Both the position numbers and the translations under genes were made by a program. 64,000 nt of DNA from contig BSBN01000140.1 of assembly GCA_027924645.1 (NCBI GenBank), positions 9,244,501 through 9,308,500 of the forward strand, in the 5' to 3' direction. Below are positions 24,232 to 35,291 of this stretch, one piece after another. Each line of letters starts with the position of its first letter. Within the stretch, counting starts at the first letter, position 1. Origin of the DNA: Cunninghamia lanceolata. Taxonomy: Eukaryota; Streptophyta; Pinopsida; Cupressales; Cupressaceae. The notes under the pieces were generated by a model. That model made no database searches. It was not told the origin of the DNA and saw only the letters and a program-made list of their open reading frames with translations.

Positions 24232-24237
24232 TATTAG

Positions 24238-24605
24238 TGTTAAAAGTTACATTATCTATCTAGTTATCTTTAAGCATGTCTAGGAGATTTATATTCACAC
24301 TTGGTTAAGTCCAACTTGGGGCTTCTTACCATTTTGTCTCACCTCATGTGGTGAAGACTTGTGTACTCACCTTTGTGAGACATCTACTTCATGCAAAGTT
24401 GCCACTTATGTAAACATGTGTCATTTGAGTAGGTAAGTGTTGCACCTTTGGAGGGTTGCTCAGTCATTGTGTACAAGCTTCTCACTCCCTCATGCTTTCC
24501 TACTTAATAAAGTCTCCTATGTACATTTGATTAATCTTTTGGCAATCTAATTTGGAATATTGTGTAGAAAATAGCTTTGTGGTTTTATTCTTGCTTTTTC
24601 TAACA
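24238..24605 (+). repeat. 3' LTR of element A
   Basis: 368 bp from TGTTAAAAGTTAC to TTTTCTAACA, uninterrupted. It shows what the left LTR looked like before the 4.8 kb insertion. Confidence 0.85.
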
Positions 24606-25255
24606 ATAAATTCTATTAATGATTCAAGATACAACAAATTCATGTATATATCCTATTTTAATGATTCTAATTCTATTAATGTACATAATGATGAGTTTTT
24701 TAACTTAGATAGTTCCACTTTTAGTGAATGTGAGTGTTCTAAAGAACATAAAGTGAAGTAAATGAATACATAAAGAACATATCTTAGAATTCAAGATTCG
24801 AGTTAACCAATCCTCCAAAATTTGGCTTCAAATTCCTCCAAAATTTGATTTTTTTGGCAAGTTCCTTCGTATTCAATATTGAATTCTATATAACTCTAGA
24901 ATAGGATTAGTGAAATTTATGAAAAAAAACAAACATATATCATCAAATTCAATCTAAATACGTGAAAATTAGCTTTGAAACAATATGAAACATGAAACTT
25001 TCAGTTTAAATAATCAAATTTTGTCCAAAAACATGCAAAACTAGTTCTACGTTGAAAAAAATAAAAAAGGCGGTGAATTGATCAAACAATGATTCTTAAA
25101 ATGTCAAACACCATGAAAAATCATTTTCTTGTCTGATAGAACACATGAAAAGTAGGGAATAATAGACATGTGTGGTTTGAATCACAGATCCCACATGCTT
25201 TTTTCCCATTTTTTTGCTTCACAAAATGTGCTAGCGTTATAAGGCACTTACGTTA
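24606..25255. other. AT-rich non-coding DNA right of element A
   Basis: Contains the 18 bp string also found left of element A (24622-24639). The rest has no long frame and no recognised feature. Confidence 0.5.
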
Positions 25256-25375
25256 TAACACGAGCACATTTTTAAAAGCATGGAAACTTTGTTCTTTCAT
25301 GCATGGAAACAAGTATAACACGAGCGCATTTTGAAAAGCATGGAAACTTTGTGCTTTCATGCATGGAAATAAGTA
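25256..25375. repeat. 60 bp exact-period tandem duplication
   Basis: Units 25256-25315 and 25316-25375 differ at a handful of bases. Each contains TAACACGAGC, AAAGCATGGAAACTTTG and CTTTCATGCATGGAAA. Confidence 0.9.
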
Positions 25376-25439
25376 TAAGTGTTTTTAGTCTTTTTAGTGT
25401 TTGAAGTGTTTAAAGAGGGGAGATAGAGAGAGATCAAGA

Positions 25440-26520
25440 TAGAGATATTGCTTTTGACATGCGACCCTAAACTCTAGATCCAAGCAACATTAAACCCCTA
25501 TCTTCCTATCTCTACCTAATCTCCATATATGTATCATCCCTCTACCTCTTTATCTCTCTATCTCCCTCTCTCTCTAAACCCCTAAACCCTAAATCCTAAA
25601 CCTCTATCTCCCTATCTCTCCCTCTCTAAACCCTAAACCCTAAATAATGCCCCTAAACCTTAACTCCTAACCCTTAAACCCTAAACCCGATCAACCCTAA
25701 ACCCCTATCTCCTTGTCTCTATCATCCCTCTACCTCTCAATCTCTCTACCTATGTCTCTAGCCATGTCCCTAACCCTCTATATCCCTATCTCTCCCCTCG
25801 GTCTCATATATATCTCCCTATCAATCCTCTCTCTCTAAACCCTAGCCTAAACCTCTAAACCTTAACCCCTAACCCCTAACCCCTAACCCCTAAAATTGAG
25901 CAACCATAAACCCTTAAACCATAAACCCAAGCAACCCTAAACCTCTATCTCCCTATCTCTCCCAATGTTTATTAGTCCCCTCTCTCTATCTCTCTCTAAA
26001 CCCTAAACCCTAAACAACTAAACCCTAAACTTGAGAAACCCTAAATTCTAAACCCTTAAACCCTAAATAATTCCCCTAAACCCTAAACTTGAGCAACCCT
26101 AAACTCATAAACCTCAAATAATGCCCCTAACCCTTAATCCCTAAACCTAAACAACCAAGCTAAACTCCTATACCATAAATAATTCCCCTTTAACCCTAAT
26201 CCCTAAACCCTAAACTTGAGCAACCCTAAACTCATAAACCCTAAATAATACCCCTAACCTAAGCAACCCTAAACCTCTCTCTCTCTCTCTCTCCCAAAAC
26301 CCCTAAACCCTAAAACCTAACCCCTAAACCATAAGCCTGAGCAACCCTAAACCCCTAAACCCTAAACTTAAGAAACCTTAAACTCATAAACCTGACCAAC
26401 CCTCTCTCTCTCTCTCTTCCAAAACCCCAAAACCCTAAATAATGCCCCTAAACCCTAACCCCTTACCCCTAAACTTGAGCAACCCTAAACCTCTATCTCC
26501 CTATCTCTCACCTCTATCTC
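25440..26520. repeat. Interstitial telomere-type repeats mixed with CT-rich DNA
   Basis: Dozens of CCCTAAA, CCCTAAAC and variant units (the C-rich strand of the plant telomere repeat TTTAGGG) alternate with CTATCTCCCTATCTCTC phrases. The units are irregular (CCCTTAA, CCCCTAAA, ACTTGAGCAACCCTAAA), so this is an old, degenerate interstitial block and not a chromosome end; element sequence continues on both sides. Confidence 0.9.
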
Positions 26521-26676
26521 CTCTATCTCCCCCTATATGTCTCCTCTAGATCTCTCTGTCTATCTATCTCTCCCTATCTCCCTATCTCTTGCCTCTCTCC
26601 CCTATCATTCATCTATCTCCCTATCTCTTCCCTCTATCTCTCCCTCACCCTTATCAATGAAGGAAATGAAAACAAG

Positions 26677-26717
<41 letters not shown>

Positions 26718-26939
26718 TCCACCCTCTCTCCCTCTTCCTCCCTCTCCCTCTCCCTTATTGACAAAGAACATGGAAACAAGAAAACTATGACATACAAAGA
26801 GGGATGAGGATATAAATCGGGAGGATGAAATGGAAACAAGATAAAACGAAAGTTCATTGGATAGGAAGAATGATGAGGAGAGGTGGAAAATAGGGAAATA
26901 GGGAAAAACTGGTGGATCTAAAGGGAAACTGGAAAGGAA
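26521..26939. repeat. Pyrimidine-rich block with (CT)n, then the strand switch
   Basis: CTCTATCTCC phrases continue to a pure (CT)n run at about 26681-26713, and pyrimidine bias ends near 26758. From about 26760 the same strand becomes A/G-rich. The phrase GGAAACAAGAAAACTATGACA right of the run resembles GAAAACAAGAAAACTCTC left of it. Confidence 0.8.
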
Positions 26940-27690
26940 AAGGAAAACTAGGAGGTAGATAGGTTAGAGAGAGTAGGAGGTAGAGAGGGGAGGGAAGTAG
27001 AGAGTGAGAGAGAGGGTAGGAGGTGAAGTAGAGAGTAAGATAGAGGGTAGGAGGTAGAGAGGGGAGGGAAGTAGAGATTGAGAGAGACGGTAGGAGGTAG
27101 AGAGGGGTGAGAAGTAGATACTGAGACAGAGGGTAGGAAGTAGATAAGGGAGGGATGAAGAGAGTGAGAGAGAGGGTAGGAGGTAGAGAGCCCAGGAGGG
27201 AAGAAGAGAGTGAGGGAGAGGGTAGGAGGTAAAGAGGGAAGGGAAGTAAAGAGTGAGAGAGAGGGTAGGAGGTAGAGAGGGGAGGGAAGTAGAGATTGAG
27301 AGACAGGGTAGGAGGTAGAGAGGGGATGAAGTAGAGAGTGAGAGAGGGTAGGAGGTAGAGAGGGGAGGGAAGAAGAGAGTCAGAGCGAGGGTAGGAGGTA
27401 GAGAGTGAGAGGGTAGGAGGTAGAGAGGGGAGGGAAGTAGAGAGTGAGAGAGACTATAGGAGGTAGAGAGGGGAGGGAAGAAGAGAGTGAGAGAGGGTAG
27501 GAGATAGAGAGGGAGGGAAGTAGAGAGTGAGAGAGAGGGTAGGAGGTAGAGAGGGGAGGGAAGTAGAGACTGAGAGATAGGGTAGGAGGTAGAGAGGGGA
27601 GGGAAGTAGAGAGTGAGAGATAAGGTAGGATGTAGAGAGGGGAGGGAAGTAGAGGTGAGAAAGAGAGGAGGGGAGGGAGTGAGATGTTTT
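26940..27690. repeat. Purine minisatellite, about 43 bp unit
   Basis: Roughly 16 head-to-tail units built from GGGTAGGAGGTAGAG, AGGGGAGGGAAGTAGAG and AGTGAGAGAGA. Unit length varies by a few bases, and one unit carries GCCCAGGAGG. The + strand is almost free of C and T over 700 bp. Confidence 0.9.
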
Positions 27691-28574
27691 ATTTCAGCAT
27701 AACATGAGCATATTATAACATGCTTGTGTGATTCTTTTCCTTGGTAATTTCCAAGCCTTAGGCTTGGATTTGCCTTGGGCTTCCAACCGAAAGGCTTAGA
27801 CTGTGTTTAGGTCATCCAAGGATATATTTTTCTAGATTCTAACAAAATTCACACAATATGGAGCGTGCTCCCCATCAAGATTGCACTTTTTTCAATGAAA
27901 AGTAAAAAAAATACCACCATAACTTTAAGCTCTTTGTTATCTATCTAACCATATAATTGTTTTCACGTTTTAAGTATGTTAAGGATTTCATCTTTAATTT
28001 CTTTTGTTAGTGTATCCTTTTTTGTCAAAAACTGGTGTTTGGTATTTTTTATTTTTTTAATCATTCATTGAAATTTCAAATAAGTTACATTTTTACAAAA
28101 TAGACTCCATTCTACACGTATTCAAAAAAAAGTTCTCAAATTTCTATTTTTCAGGACATGACCACTTTGAAAATTAGTAAAAAATCAATTATTCATGAAA
28201 AATTTATTAGAAAAATCAAGGATAAACTACATGGTGTTAGCTAATTTCTCATTGAAGCGATATTTGAAATACTAAAAAAAAGTTAACATTTTAGGGGGAG
28301 CACACTAGCACTATGTTATGTTTTTTGAGAAAAATAGGACTAATTTGTGTGCTCCCTCTTTTTGAATCCCTTAATCTCAACCATTTTTTTTTTAAATAGT
28401 AGTTTAGAAACTAGATTCGGAGCACTACGACTCTTGTTTTTGTTGTATCTTCAAAATTTGAGTGTAACTATCTTCAATTTTTCATCCAACATCAGTCTTT
28501 CTTGATTTTTTTTAAAAAAGTTACATCTTAAGACCCCCTTTTGGTCCCTCATCTTTGTGTACTTACCCTTGATC
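27691..28574. other. AT-rich non-coding DNA, possibly LTR of element G
   Basis: No open frame and no repeat of note. Given the element G junction at about 29350, this may be part of G's 3' LTR, but I cannot find its outer end. Confidence 0.35.
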
Positions 28575-29215
28575 CCCAACTTCGAAACACTTAGAAGAAA
28601 TTATGAAGCTTGTTGGGGATCAGGCCTTGGACCTTCTACCTTCCGCCTTCCAATAGAAAAGAGGGAGAAGAAAACTCCCACTCATCGAAGTCTGAAATAC
28701 TTAGACATTTTAGAAGTTTAGCAGACTTTGGCGATCAGTCCTTTCACCTATCGCTTACCAAATGGGAAGAAAAAGATCACAATCCCAACCTCTGAAGTTC
28801 ACAACACTTACAAGCTTTGGAACTGGTGGACCTCGGTCATTGGGCCTTTCGCTTTCCGCCTTCGAAAAAGTAGGAAGAAAAGAAAACTCTTGGTTCGTAC
28901 TTCCCGCAACACTTAGAAACCCTTGAAACTAGTGGACCTCAGTCGTCGAGCCTTCCAATATCTACCTTCCAAAAAGGAGGAAGAGAGAACTCCCTCCTAC
29001 CACTGCCCGCAACACTTAGGAACATTGCAACTTGTTGGGCTTCAACAAGTGAACCTTTTGTCTTCCACTTACGAAAAAGGAGGAAGAGGAACCTCCTGAC
29101 CTCTAGTGCCCAAAACACTTAGGTGATTTTAGAAATGAACCAAGGTGGATTTCAAAGCCGATAATAATGGCATGATGAAGAGAAGAACCCTGAACTTTGA
29201 AACACTGAAAAGGCA
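28575..29215. repeat. Tandem repeat, about 105 bp unit, six or so copies
   Basis: The phrase AACACTTAG recurs at 28586, 28696 (AATACTTAG), 28803, 28908, 29011, 29114 and weakly 29201, i.e. at 110, 107, 105, 103, 103 and 87 bp steps. Between the phrases each unit repeats a TTGGGCCTT...CTTCC segment and an AAAGGAGGAAGAG...CTCC segment. It lies just outside the inner end of element G and may be part of its 3' LTR. Confidence 0.85.
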
Positions 29216-29639
29216 GAAAATACAAGGAAACACCTAAGATTTTTGGACTTAGCCATTTGGGGGCTTTTTTCCTTGTACTTCAAAAGGGAAAACACTCAAA
29301 TCTCATGGATCCTTGGGCTATTTGGCCTAAAGGAAAAATAGGACAATATTTTGGTGACCTCCTAGGGATGTTTGCCTACTAAACAAAAGAATCCAGTGGC
29401 CTTGAACATCCATTGGGCATAGAGTTAAAAGGGACTACAATATGTTGGGAACAACTAAAAACTTTGCCTTGACAAAAAAAACACCAAACAAAGGGGAGAA
29501 AAATGAGGCCTGCATTCTCCTAATGAGAGTGAAGCCTATGCAATAACACTTAGGGAAAGAGAAAACAAAAACAAAAACAAAACAAAATAGTATATACAAA
29601 ATCTCAGACTAACCTTAGAAGTAAGGTTTGAGATGGATC

Positions 29640-30440
29640 CCATTGACTAAGATCAGTATAACTTCACCATCCAATTTTGAAAGATTGAAAGCTTTGTCTT
29701 GGTTGCAGCTAGTGATGATATATCGACCACTCCAGATTGCATCAAACTTAGTGTGACTTCTAGGCTTGACTCTGTTAGTATCCCATTTTAAAATCAGATC
29801 TCCTTCTTTGAAAATTTGATCTTTGGCCTTCTTGTCAAAGTATTTCTTGGTCTATCTTTGGTGTTCTTCCAATGTAACCATGGTTGACCATCTAAATTCT
29901 TCTAATTTAGTTAACTTATCCATCCTTGTAGACTTAACATCTTCACCTTCTAATTCCAATTGTTGGGCCAATTCTAATGAAGGAAGCTCCAAAGACAAGG
30001 GCAACCTAACCTCTTTTACATACACAAGAAAAAAAGGAGAATTACCAATGGCTCTTTTATAGATGATCCTATCAGCCCTAAGAGACAGTATGATTTTATT
30101 ATGCCACTGCCTCTGATTTGTTTCTATGGTTCTCTTCAAGATTCTAATCAGGTTCTTGTTAGTAGGTTCGACTAAACCATTACCTTGGGGGTAATAGTTA
30201 GAAGAAGTCTTCAAAAACACATTATATTTCAAAGCCCAATCAATTATTCTAAAACTAGTGAAAGCTCTTACATTATCATAAATGATAGTGTGGGGAGCTC
30301 CAAACCTTGTCATGATTTCTTCCAAGAAATCCATGATTATTGATTCTATAGCCTCTTTGAGTGGGACAACTTCAACCTACCTGGTGAAGTAGTCTGTTGT
30401 AGTTAGAACCCACTTGTGGCTAGCACTAGATACCGAGTTG
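29640..30440 (-). pseudogene. Integrase of element G
   Basis: The TDYFTR segment with the first catalytic Asp lies near 30400, followed by a stop at the Trp position. The open part 29852-30334 carries IIYDN with the second Asp and YPQGNGLVEPTNKN with the catalytic Glu, about 35 residues apart. The downstream region (GNSPFFLVYVKEVRLPLSLELPSL) is the usual Tat integrase C-terminal part. It is interrupted, so probably inactive. Confidence 0.85.
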
Positions 30441-30858
30441 ATCATGCCAATGAAATTTAGGCCCCAGTATGAAAAAGGTTGATCTACCTAGATGGGTGAA
30501 GTGGAAGGGTTGCCAATCTCTTCTTTCCAACAAAGAGAGCACACTCTTTGCATTTTCTTACCCATACATGGGAAGCATTAAACAATGTGGGCCAAAAATA
30601 ACCTACCCTTACTACCTTTATTGTTGTAGCTCTTGCAAAGATGTGACTTCCAGCTAGGCCTGCATGAAACTCATCGAGTAATCTATCAATGTAATTTTAT
30701 TCAATGCATCTCAGCAAAAATCCATCGAAATTCCCTTTAAAAAGAATTCCATCCACCAGAGCATACAAGATGGACTACAACCTAAAGTGTCTTCTCTTAG
30801 TTTTGTCCAATCCATAAGGATACTCGCCAGTGGATAAGAACCTGGCCATGTCTATTAT

Positions 30859-32530
30859 CTAGGAACTTATAACTGTTGGTTCTGTTATAGGCTCTAGCTC
30901 ATTCAAGCGATAAGATGAGTTCACCTTATCTATTGTAGTTTGAGCTAACTGCTCACATAATCCCTTGTTTCTAATCAACTTAGTGTATTTTATAGTCACA
31001 TCATATTTTAGGATCCTTGTAACCCAACTCGCTCTCTTTTCACTAATTTCTATTCCCATTATGTAGTCTCTCACATTGGGATGAGAAACCAATATTTTGA
31101 TATGGTTATTTGTCAGCACATATCTAAAATTTTTTAATGCTCACAATGGAAAAAACCTATTTGTCTATGGGATTGTACCTGATATCATAATCCTTCAATG
31201 TTTGACTGAAAAAAGCCAGTGGTTTCTCCATACCTTGGTCATTTTGCTACATTAGAACATCAACAATCTTGCTTTCTCCTCCATGAGCATAAAGGACAAA
31301 GTCCTCCTCATATTTAGGGCTCATGAGGATAGGAGCTTGAGCAATTTATTCTTTTATCTTCTCAAAACCATCCTTCCCCTCCTTAGTCCACCTAAAAACA
31401 ACACTTTTTTAGCATTAGGGTCAGTGGTTTGACCAAACCAACACAGTTAGGGATGAATTTTCTAACAAAATTAATCTATGCCAAAAATGACTACAAAGCT
31501 TTTTTATGAGTAGGTAGAGGAAGAGAAAGAAGAGTTGAAGCTCTTTCTGGATCTATGGCAAACCCATCCTTGGACACCAAATGGCCCATAAGTTTTCCCT
31601 GAGAAATAGTAAATATATATTTTTTGGGGTTCAATGACACCCCAAACTCCCTACACCTTTTGAAAAATTTCTCTAGATGCTCCATGTGATTTTCTCCTCT
31701 CTTAGAGAAGACTGTAATATCATCCAAATAGATTAGGATGAATTTGTTGATGAAGCCCTTAAATGCAATGTCCATTTCCCTCTAAAAAGTGGTGCCAGCA
31801 TTGGAGATCCCAAATGGCATTTTTGCATACACCATGGTTCCCCACTTAGTGGTGAAAGCTATCTTGAATCTGTCCTCTTCCCTTACAAAAATCTGGTTAT
31901 AACTAGAAAAACCATCGAGCGATGAGAATCTTTCTGCCCCTACTACAGTCTACAAGATTTGGTCCATGGATGATAGAGGGTAATGGTCTTTCAGGGAAGC
32001 TCGATTTAAATCATGAAAGTCTACACATAGCGTTATCTCACTATTTTTCTTCCTTACTGGCACGAAATTAGCCACCCAATTGGAATACTTGATGGGAAAA
32101 TTAATTTTGGCCTGAATGAACTCTGCAAGCTCCTTCCTCATCAAAGGCTCATTTTGGGGTTTACAGGTCGTTGTCTTTGGTGAACAGGTTTGGTGTTTGG
32201 ATCAAGGTCTATGGCATGTTGGGCAACATTTGGGTCAAAACCCTTCAAATCCTCATAATTCCATGCAAAAACATCACTGTATTTATGAGAAAGGTGAATA
32301 AAATTTTGTTGTTCATCATCACAACATACCTTTTCTAGCAATAAATCTTTGCCTTGGGCGATAGCAACATTTTGATAGTCCTCCTTTTTGAACGTGATGT
32401 TCTTCTTCTCACCCTTGAATTCATCATCATGACTAAAAATAGTCTCAAGAGTGACCAAACCTTTAGGCAACTTATTTGTTTTCATTTGCATAATTTGATC
32501 GCCATAACCTTGCTGTAGTTTGGATTGCAC
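30859..32530 (-). pseudogene. Reverse transcriptase and second-position RNase H of element G
   Basis: 32141-32530 is the linker and start of the reverse transcriptase (KYSDVFAWNYEDLKGFDP, HQRQRPVNPK). 31950-32144 has the ITLCVDFHDLNRASLKDHYPLSSMD motif. 31491-31775 has the catalytic box IYLDDITVFS and GHLVSKDGFAIDPERAS. The RNase H that follows (30859-31119, ILVSHPNVRDYIM in place of a TDH strand) lacks the third active-site Asp. Stops and shifts separate the parts. Confidence 0.85.
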
Positions 32531-32699
32531 ACTTGATGAGAACTTAGCTTCATTTTGTATGAAGTTTACAATGTACTCATTGTTGTCAAATACCTACTAG
32601 TTCACACCATTATCAGGGACTGAGGGTCTAACCATTATTTTAACATGTTGATCAGAGCCTTCAAAGAGGGCTATGGGGAGAGAAAACTGAGAACCAATT

Positions 32700-33064
32700 A
32701 TTTCTAATTAGTTTGCCTCAACATTTGATTTCCTTGGGATCACCTGTAGGTTGAGAGCATCAAAACTCTCAAGCAGACCCCAAACTATGTGTCTATAAGC
32801 TCTTAGATGATGATTTTTCATTGCACATCTTTTCTTGACTTGGTTGATCACCAGTTTAGTGTCTCCAAAGATCTCTAGATGTTTGATTTTCTTCTTTTTA
32901 TCTAGTAACAAGTCATGGATCAATGCCTCATACTCTGCAACATTATTTGTGCAGGAAAAATGTAGCCTATGAGCAAAATACAACTTCATACCAATCAGAG
33001 AGATTAGTAATACTCATACACCAGCTCCATTTATGCTCTTTGCACTATTAAAGAATATTTTCCA
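32700..33064 (-). pseudogene. Extra RNase H domain upstream of the reverse transcriptase, element G
   Basis: Begins at WKIFFNSAKSINGAGV (first acid changed to Asn: FNSA for FDGA), then after a TGA stop continues in 32708-32989 with TNNVAEYEALIHDL (catalytic Glu) and IFGDTKLVINQV (catalytic Asp), ending VIPRKSNVEAN, the usual end of an RNase HI fold. It precedes the linker to the reverse transcriptase, the same place as in element E. Confidence 0.85.
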
Positions 33065-33274
33065 TGGGTCATTAGAATCATCATCCAGTTTTAGTGTAGA
33101 AGGGACAAAGGAACTTCCCACATGAATCATGTAGGTACCCAGTCCAATCATCTCAATGGTGTCATAGGGATCAAAATCAAAATGGTCTTTCACCCACTCA
33201 TTGAGAAAAAGGTCTAGGATTGGAAGGGGTGAAGAAACTACCTCAAGAGATCCTGAATCATTCACTTCCTTACC

Positions 33275-33720
33275 CTAAATCATGCAATGAGGGTTCACCA
33301 AGCTGTGATCATAATTTTCTAAATGATAACTTGAAACTGGTTCAGCCTTAATGGTGAACCTCATGCCATATCTTGTTGTTAGAAGCATGTGAGACCAATC
33401 ATAAGATAGGTAACCACCCACCTTAGCTGTGAAATCTCTTGACAAACAAATAGCAAAGAAACATGAAAGATCAATAACCAAAATATCTTGACTAATGGAC
33501 AATTTTGGGCAAGCATGCAAGGTCAAATCCAATACTTTGATCACTCCCATGGTATTAATAGAGGTACCATCTAGTTACAACACACCTAATGAAACTAGGG
33601 TGTATTTAATCCCTAATTCCTCTGCTATCTTCTTTGGCATGACTGAAATACTAGCTCTTGAGTCTATCATGCAATTATGCACTAGGAACTTTCCAATGAT
33701 TAGCGACAAGTAGAAAGGGG
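33275..33720 (-). pseudogene. Protease of element G
   Basis: CMIDSRASISVMP (around 33660-33680) is the active site, with Arg for Gly in DSGAS. The downstream open frame 33275-33550 continues with LSISQDILVIDL and SYDWSHML, as in the protease region of element E (GGEIQLDWSHAL). The substitution at the active-site Gly suggests loss of activity. Confidence 0.75.
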
Positions 33721-33872
33721 ATGGTTTCTTTGCTGAACCTACCCACTCTTGACTTGGTTTACAAGATTGACTAGGCCCTTTTCTTTCTGAACTGCTAAGT
33801 CAGCTGTTAGGAATTTCCTTAAAGACTCTTGTAATAAATTTGTTTGAAAGGGAATTGACAATGCCTCCCACA

Positions 33873-34271
33873 TGTTAGGGTTAGCCAGCAGAAGATATTA
33901 ATTAAATGCAAATAAATATTAAATAGAGGAATGGAAATACACAGAAATAATAACAACGAGAGACAAGTTTTAACGTGGTTCACCCAAACCCGGGCTACAT
34001 CCACCAAACAGAGAGTCCAATATTATTATCCAGTAAATCAAACCGATTACAATCAGCAATCCCTACAACTCAATACCGTTGCAAATACTACAATACAATG
34101 TATCAAAACCCTAACCCTTAGCTGCTTTTATCAAGCCCTTTTGTCGGTTACAAAAATTAGGGTTTTCTTATGTTGGTCATAAAAATAGGATTTTTTATGT
34201 CGGCCCCGAACCCCAGCGAGGATACATGGCTAGTGTACAGTACTTTCCTGATCAGTCGTCACCTACCAACA
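33873..34271 (-). repeat. 3' LTR of element H
   Basis: TGTTAGGGTTAG...CCTACCAACA. By eye I count about 17 differences from the other LTR over 399 bp, all but one of them transitions. Confidence 0.95.
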
Positions 34272-34283
34272 ATCTCCCACTTG
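34272..34283 (-). promoter_or_regulatory. Polypurine tract of element H
   Basis: The minus strand reads CCAAGTGGGAGAT immediately before the 3' LTR. Confidence 0.7.
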
Positions 34284-34519
34284 GAGACTGATCAGGCTCC
34301 ACACCAAATAATCTCCCACTTGGAGACTGAGCCTGGACGACACCACTGCGCATGCAACTCCCACTGGAAATAAGCACCCTGGACTCTATTGTTCTATTTT
34401 TATTGTTTTCAGTCTAGAAGACCAATCGAAGCTGAAGAGGAGCTCAACTTCTCCCTTGTCACTGCCTTTGATAATATATCTGCTGGATTGTCATCTATAT
34501 GTATCTTTTCCAGCCTTAA

Positions 34520-35290
34520 CTATCCATTATCCAACATCGACCGAATAAAGTGATACCTCAACTGTATGTGTTTGGTCTTTAAATGCAAGGCAGAATTCTT
34601 TGCAAGATGTATGGCACTCTGACTGTCTATATACAAAGAACTGTTAGCCTGTTGTTTACCCAATTCTTCCATGAAAGATTGTAGCCATATCATCTCCTTG
34701 CTTGCCTCTGTTGTAGCTACATATTCTACCTCTGTGGTGGATAAAGCAACCACCTTTTACAACTTGGAAATCCAACTCACCGATGTTCCACCTATAGTAA
34801 AGACATAACCTGTAGTACTCTGCCTGGTATCAATATCCCCTGCCAAATCTGAGTCTACATAACCTGCTAAATCAGTATTAGAGCCCCCAAAACATAAGTG
34901 TTTATTATATGTACCTCTCAAATATCTGAGAATCTATTTTACCGCATTCCAATGCTCAAATTCAGGATGACTCATATACCTGCTAACGACTCCGACAGCA
35001 TGTGCAATATCCGGTCTCATGCATACCATGGCATACATTAAACTTCCTACAGCTGAAGCATATGGTACCTTGGACATTTTTTCTTCCTCCTCTTGTGTCT
35101 TTGGACACATCTCCTTAGTCAATTTCAAATGACTAGGCAAAGGTGTGCTGACGGCTTTTGCATTCTCCATATGGAATATCTGCAACACCTTTTCAACATA
35201 AGTAGCCTGAGATAGAGTCAATTTGCTGTTCTTCCTATCTCTGCAAATTTTCATACCAAGGATTTGTTTTGCTACCCCCAAATCCTTCAT
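34520..35290 (-). pseudogene. RNase H and end of reverse transcriptase of element H
   Basis: 34934-35290 begins MKDLGVAKQILGMKI and includes SVGSLMYAM-type text (YASAVGSLMYAMVCMRPDIAHAVG), the end of Copia reverse transcriptase. 34520-34753 is RNase H: VALSTTEVEYVATTEASKE with the Glu, LYIDSQSAIHLAKN with the Asp, and KHIQLRYHFIR. A stop lies between the two parts. Confidence 0.9.
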
Positions 35291-35291
35291 A

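Larger units (their letters stand above)
22200..24237 (+). other. Interior of element A, right part
   Basis: Non-coding in sense orientation. The first bases (22200-22204) are the right copy of the CATTT target duplication of B. 22820-23560 is AT-rich with no feature I can name. Antisense open stretches lie at 22375-22753 and 23700-23993 (described separately or below). The 23700-23993 minus frame (97 codons, starting MCGMQLHAIWLQFMF) matches nothing I recognise. Confidence 0.5.
1405..24605 (+). mobile_element. Element A: non-autonomous LTR retrotransposon carrying nested insertions
   Basis: Two similar LTRs (1405-6603 once the insertion is removed, and 24238-24605) begin TGTGAAAAG/TGTTAAAAG and end CCAACA/CTAACA. 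A primer binding site like the Met initiator type follows the left LTR and a purine run precedes the right LTR, so the element is on the + strand. Without the nested elements the LTRs are about 370-390 bp and the interior about 2.6 kb. No gag or polymerase motif is visible in that interior, so it must have relied on proteins from elsewhere (LARD-like). No clean 5 bp target duplication is seen (GTTAG on the left, ATAAA on the right). Confidence 0.75.

Noticed and set aside
25440..26520. Possible chromosome end because of CCCTAAA repeats
   Set aside because: Units are degenerate and mixed with CT-rich text, and transposon sequence continues on both sides.
26654..26857. Open frames in the CT/GA blocks
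   Set aside because: Products are Ser/Leu or Arg/Glu runs from simple repeats.
34085..34120. AAAACCCTAACCCTTA in element H LTRs as telomere repeat
   Set aside because: Only two units, present in both LTRs, so it is part of the LTR sequence.
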